A program made the position numbers and the translations under genes. From Actinobacillus sp. (lineage in GTDB: Bacteria > Pseudomonadota > Gammaproteobacteria > Enterobacterales > Pasteurellaceae): DNA of 8,950 nt. Below, piece by piece: positions 6,776 through 8,950 of this stretch. Location of the stretch: the NCBI GenBank assembly GCA_020026055.1, contig JAHHRA010000031.1, forward strand, positions 1-8,950, in the 5' to 3' direction. Below the pieces are notes generated by a model. It saw nothing but the letters and a program-made list of their open reading frames with translations, made no database searches and was not told where the DNA came from. Each line of letters opens with the position of its first letter. Position 1 is the stretch's first letter.

Positions 6776-7576
6776 CTAATCTAATCGGTTATCAAGATCA
6801 TTAGTTACTGAAACAACTTGCACTGTCTGCTGTGGTTTGTTGTATTTTGGACTTAAATAAATATAAAGGTAAGCCATTATTCCACCAAGAATACCGAGAG
6901 CAACAAGGTTAAAATCAGTGAATGCAGCAATCACAAAGCCTGCAAAGAAGAACGGCATTAAACTGGCTGCTCGCATCATATTGATTACCATCGCATAACC
7001 AACTACAGCGATAATTCCACCTCCAATCTTAAGACCCGTAGTTACTACTGGTGGAATTGCATTTAACATTTCTTTAACAGTATCTGTGCCCGCAGTTAAC
7101 GCTACGATAAGAGCTGGAATCGCAATCCGCATAGCTTGTAATATCAAAGCTGTGCAGTGTACCCAACTTAACCAAGAGAGGTTGCCATCACGAATTGAAC
7201 GATCGGCAGCATGTTGGAAACCAACAGTAATTGCCCGCACTACATAAGTTAAAACTTGTCCAGCTGCAGCAAGTGGAATTGCAAGAGCAATACCTGTGCT
7301 AATATTTTGTTTACCAACAATAACTAGAATAGTTGAAACTACTGAGGCTAAAGCAGCGTCTGGTGCTAATGCAGCCCCAATATTCATCCAGCCAAGTGCT
7401 AACAATTCTAATGAACCCCCAACAATAATCCCTGTTTTCATATCACCAAGCACTAAACCGATCAACGTACAAGCGATAAGCGGGCGGTGAAATTGAAATT
7501 CATCTAAAATAGATCCTGCTCCTGTTAAACAGGAAACAAGGAACACAAGTACGATTTGTAAAGTTGAAATTTCCAT
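6776..7576 (-). CDS. manY: PTS mannose transporter subunit IIC
   Basis: Integral membrane subunit IIC of the mannose PTS, carrying most of the sugar translocation path together with ManZ. At 266 residues it has the same length as E. coli ManY and aligns end to end. Signature blocks are the N-terminal GAGSILDEFQFHRPL (19-33), LGDMKTGIIVGGSLELLALG (43-62), the loop MNIGAALAPDAALAS (64-78), PLAAAGQV (101-108) and YAMVINMMRA. Most of the chain consists of hydrophobic segments separated by short loops, and a polar C-terminal tail ends NDLDNRLD, as in the family. The ATG at 7576 has AAAGGAA (7583-7589) upstream. There are 18 bases to manX and 12 to manZ, so this is a single operon. Confidence 0.97.
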   Translation of the reverse strand: MEISTLQIVLVFLVSCLTGAGSILDEFQFHRPLIACTLIGLVLGDMKTGIIVGGSLELLALGWMNIGAALAPDAALASVVSTILVIVGKQNISTGIALAIPLAAAGQVLTYVVRAITVGFQHAADRSIRDGNLSWLSWVHCTALILQAMRIAIPALIVALTAGTDTVKEMLNAIPPVVTTGLKIGGGIIAVVGYAMVINMMRAASLMPFFFAGFVIAAFTDFNLVALGILGGIMAYLYIYLSPKYNKPQQTVQVVSVTNDLDNRLD

Positions 7577-7594
7577 AGGTCATTCCTTTCTTAA

Positions 7595-8584
7595 TTAAGC
7601 AATCAATTTATTTTTCTTAAGTAAAGTCATCATATATTGGCGAGTATCATTCGACACTTTACGTACATCAAGCTCTATGCCCATATTATGAATTTCTTCA
7701 AATGCTGCAATATCTTTATCATCAACAGCTACGGCACTAGTAATCATTTTTTTACCCTCACTGTATGCCATACCACCAATATTAATTGACGACATTTCAA
7801 CACCTGCTTTTAATAAAGTCACAACATCACTCGGATTTGTAAATAGCAACATCATGCGTTCGCCTGCGTATTCAGGATTATTCCAGACGCGAATCATTTT
7901 TTCGACACTTACGACGTGAACCATCACACCTAGAGGAGCTACTCCTTTTAGCATCGTAGAACGTACTTGATCTTTCGCAACATCATCATTAACAACAACT
8001 ATCCGTTTAACTTTGCTTTCTTTCGTCCAACGAGTTGCTACTTGTCCGTGAATTAAACGATCATCAATGCGTGCTAGACCAACAACAAGATGCCCTTTTT
8101 GATTTGCTGTTAGATTAATTGGTGCACTGACAGCTATTTCTTCAGTTTCTATCGTGTTAGGAACTTCTATATTCATCTCTTTTTCAGTATATTTTAGGGC
8201 TCTAACTCCCATACGCCCTGTTTCTAAAGCAACGCTAACTAATTCATTTAAACTCAGATTATCATCACGTGCCATAAAAGTTTCTACCAGCATCGGGATA
8301 TTAACCCCTGTAATAATATCCATATTATCTTTATCATCCACAACACGGTTAGCAGCATTAAATGGGCTTCCTCCCCAAGTATCTACAAGGAAAAGAAAAT
8401 GATCACAATGCGATAAGTCATTTTGAATCTTTTCTCGATATTTCGTTATTATAGTTTCCGCATTTTCGCCTGCTACAAAATCTATTGTCGCAACATCATT
8501 TTGTTTCCCAATTAACATTTCAGTAGTTCGCAATAATTGTTCTGCGGCTATACCATGAGTAGCAATAATAATACCAACACTCAT
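7595..8584 (-). CDS. manX: PTS mannose transporter subunit IIAB
   Basis: Soluble, membrane-associated IIAB protein that passes phosphate from HPr to the incoming sugar. The 329 residues are near E. coli ManX (323). The IIA domain (about 1-130) has the phosphorylated histidine H10 in IIIATHG and the conserved FLVDTWGGSPFNAA (65-78). A charged, Ala/Pro-containing linker spans about 133-163. The IIB domain (about 165-329) has its phosphorylated histidine H179 in ARIDDRLIHGQVATRW (171-186). Both active histidines are present, so the protein should work. The ATG at 8584 has AGGAGA (8589-8594) 4 bases upstream. It heads manXYZ, and its upstream region has a strong CRP-like site, pointing to catabolite control. 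Mannose, glucose, glucosamine and N-acetylglucosamine are usual substrates of the family; the actual range here is not readable from sequence. Confidence 0.97.
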   Translation of the reverse strand: MSVGIIIATHGIAAEQLLRTTEMLIGKQNDVATIDFVAGENAETIITKYREKIQNDLSHCDHFLFLVDTWGGSPFNAANRVVDDKDNMDIITGVNIPMLVETFMARDDNLSLNELVSVALETGRMGVRALKYTEKEMNIEVPNTIETEEIAVSAPINLTANQKGHLVVGLARIDDRLIHGQVATRWTKESKVKRIVVVNDDVAKDQVRSTMLKGVAPLGVMVHVVSVEKMIRVWNNPEYAGERMMLLFTNPSDVVTLLKAGVEMSSINIGGMAYSEGKKMITSAVAVDDKDIAAFEEIHNMGIELDVRKVSNDTRQYMMTLLKKNKLIA

Positions 8585-8626
8585 TTCGTCTCCTCTCTAT
8601 TTAAAAAATCTAACGTTATTATCATA

Positions 8627-8649
8627 AAAAGCAGATAAACTGCTCTTTT
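8627..8649 (-). promoter_or_regulatory. Leader hairpin upstream of manX
   Basis: On the - strand AGCAG (8640-8644) and CTGCT (8630-8634) form a stem around the loop TTTAT, extended by A-U pairs and one G-U pair to about nine pairs, with a T-run on the 3' side. It would lie in the 5' untranslated region about 45 bases before the manX start. It resembles a short attenuator or a stabilising hairpin; its GC content is low, so any terminating role is uncertain. Confidence 0.35.
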
Positions 8650-8690
8650 AAAGCGAATTTTCTACAAAACATCTTCAAAAAAGCCATTTT

Positions 8691-8696
8691 ATTATA
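8691..8696 (-). promoter_or_regulatory. Candidate -10 box for manXYZ
   Basis: A perfect TATAAT occurs on the - strand. A hexamer 17 bases upstream, TATATA (8714-8719), is a poor -35, as is common at CRP-dependent promoters. The start site would be near 8684, giving a leader of about 100 bases and putting the CRP site centre near -52. That is not one of the usual -41.5 or -61.5 positions, so the choice of -10 is tentative. Confidence 0.35.
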
Positions 8697-8725
8697 TGAA
8701 AAACGGAGCAAACTATATAATTTTG

Positions 8726-8747
8726 TAACGTGATAAAGATCACATAA
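8726..8747 (-). promoter_or_regulatory. CRP (cAMP receptor protein) binding site
   Basis: The core CGTGATAAAGATCACA (8729-8744) fits the CRP consensus TGTGA-N6-TCACA at 9 of 10 specified bases, with exact spacing and A/T-rich flanks. It lies about 140 bases upstream of manX, the only plausible target on the left. Activation of a mannose PTS operon by cAMP-CRP is known in E. coli, so the role is well supported though not proven here. Confidence 0.75.
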
Positions 8748-8765
8748 TAAAAAATTTTTTATTAT
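8744..8765. repeat. 22-bp perfect A/T palindrome next to the CRP site
   Basis: The arm ATAATAAAAAA (8744-8754) is followed immediately by its exact reverse complement (8755-8765). It contains only A and T and begins at the last base of the CRP core. The A- and T-tracts suggest intrinsic curvature or an UP-element-like role; a regulator site is also possible. Confidence 0.5.
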
Positions 8766-8887
8766 TCTTACTTTCAAGTGGATATTTTTCACACTATTTG
8801 ACAATAAAAATTAAATACATTGTGTAAACACGCCACTATTTTCAATTTATTTTTTCTAATTTGCTTACTAACAAAAAAACGCACTTT

Positions 8888-8950
8888 TGCTCTGCCCCCA
8901 AAAGTTGGACTAAACAATCAACTTATTAAGGTGCAGATTTTTTATGACCA
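8888..8950 (+). mobile_element. Left end of a probable IS3-family (IS150-like) insertion sequence
   Basis: The sequence from 8888, TGCTCTGCCCCCAAAAGTTG, followed by GACTAAAC, closely resembles the terminal repeat pattern of IS150-group elements (TG, then CTG-CCCC-AAAAGTT-GGAC). About 55 bases in, an ATG follows an AAGGTG, where orfA would begin in such elements. Only the first 63 bases are in the window, so the transposase, the other end and the target duplication cannot be seen. The exact terminus could be off by a base or two. Confidence 0.6.
8944..8950 (+). CDS. Start of a gene cut by the window end, probably IS orfA
   Basis: Only ATG-ACC-A is present, encoding Met-Thr and the first base of a third codon. 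AAGGTG (8928-8933) lies 10 bases upstream. The distance from the insertion sequence terminus fits the first open reading frame of an IS3-family transposase; the protein itself is not visible. Confidence 0.35.

Larger units (their letters stand above)
8585..8887. other. manXYZ control region
   Basis: No credible gene lies here. A 60-codon frame on the - strand at 8622-8804 is low in complexity and lacks a ribosome binding site worth noting. The interval holds, moving away from manX, a leader hairpin, a candidate -10 box, a CRP-type operator and an AT palindrome, and ends where the insertion sequence begins. Confidence 0.6.

Noticed and set aside
7374..7385. GCCCCAATATTC in manY, identical to part of the copy-A arm
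   Set aside because: Only 12 bases, lacking the flanking CGG and A-run; it encodes conserved NIGAA of ManY, so coincidence is likely.
8651..8661. Possible Mlc operator half-site (GCGAAT) in the manX leader
   Set aside because: Only one half-site is visible, and no matching inverted half at the right distance.
8777..8793. Second CRP-like site (AGTG ... CACA)
   Set aside because: The half-sites are one base too far apart and the left half matches poorly.
8622..8804. 60-codon open frame on the - strand upstream of manX
   Set aside because: Low-complexity composition, no recognisable domain, and it covers the CRP site and promoter region.
8798..8826. TTGACA on the + strand as a -35 for the insertion sequence or a rightward gene
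   Set aside because: The hexamer 17 bases downstream, TGTGTA, is not a credible -10.
1..8950. CRISPR array, tRNA or rRNA gene, toxin-antitoxin or defence genes
   Set aside because: I saw no regularly spaced repeats, RNA gene signatures or such proteins; nearly all of the sequence is explained by nine recognisable genes.

Overview
This window is chromosomal DNA from an AT-rich gammaproteobacterium, most likely of the family Pasteurellaceae. The proteins are close to, but clearly diverged from, their E. coli counterparts. The adjacent udk-dcd pair and the compact prfA-prmC-kdsA cluster fit that family as I know it. The genus cannot be fixed from this sequence. The mannose-class PTS argues against H. 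influenzae, which is known for a fructose PTS only. I saw no exact copy of either Pasteurellaceae DNA uptake core (AAGTGCGGT or ACAAGCGGT) by eye.

Layout, left to right. Bases 1-267 are a very AT-rich leader without a gene. Next come udk (uridine kinase) and dcd (dCTP deaminase) on the + strand, an evident two-gene pyrimidine operon. Everything else up to about 8584 reads on the - strand. In transcription order it is manX-manY-manZ (mannose-family PTS permease), manA (mannose-6-phosphate isomerase), then prfA (release factor 1), prmC (release-factor glutamine methyltransferase) and kdsA (KDO-8-phosphate synthase). At the far right a probable IS3-family (IS150-like) insertion sequence begins at about 8888 and runs out of the window.

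How the genes work together. ManXYZ takes up and phosphorylates mannose and related hexoses, and ManA converts mannose 6-phosphate to fructose 6-phosphate, so the locus is a complete entry route into glycolysis. A strong CRP-type operator (8726-8747) lies upstream of manX, as expected for catabolite control. PrfA and PrmC are functional partners: PrmC methylates the GGQ glutamine of PrfA. KdsA supplies KDO for lipopolysaccharide.

The most notable non-coding signal is a shared sequence family. Two long imperfect stem-loops, after kdsA (1551-1646) and after manZ (5835-5906), share an almost identical arm containing ACGCCCCAAxATTCGG and both end in a U-tract on the - strand, so they look like related intrinsic terminators. 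A 21-of-23 match to the same arm lies inside the prmC coding region (2951-2973), and a weaker one sits between manA and prfA (4561-4592). I found no CRISPR array, tRNA, rRNA, defence system or other clearly new system. The rest of the window is ordinary housekeeping and sugar-uptake genes.
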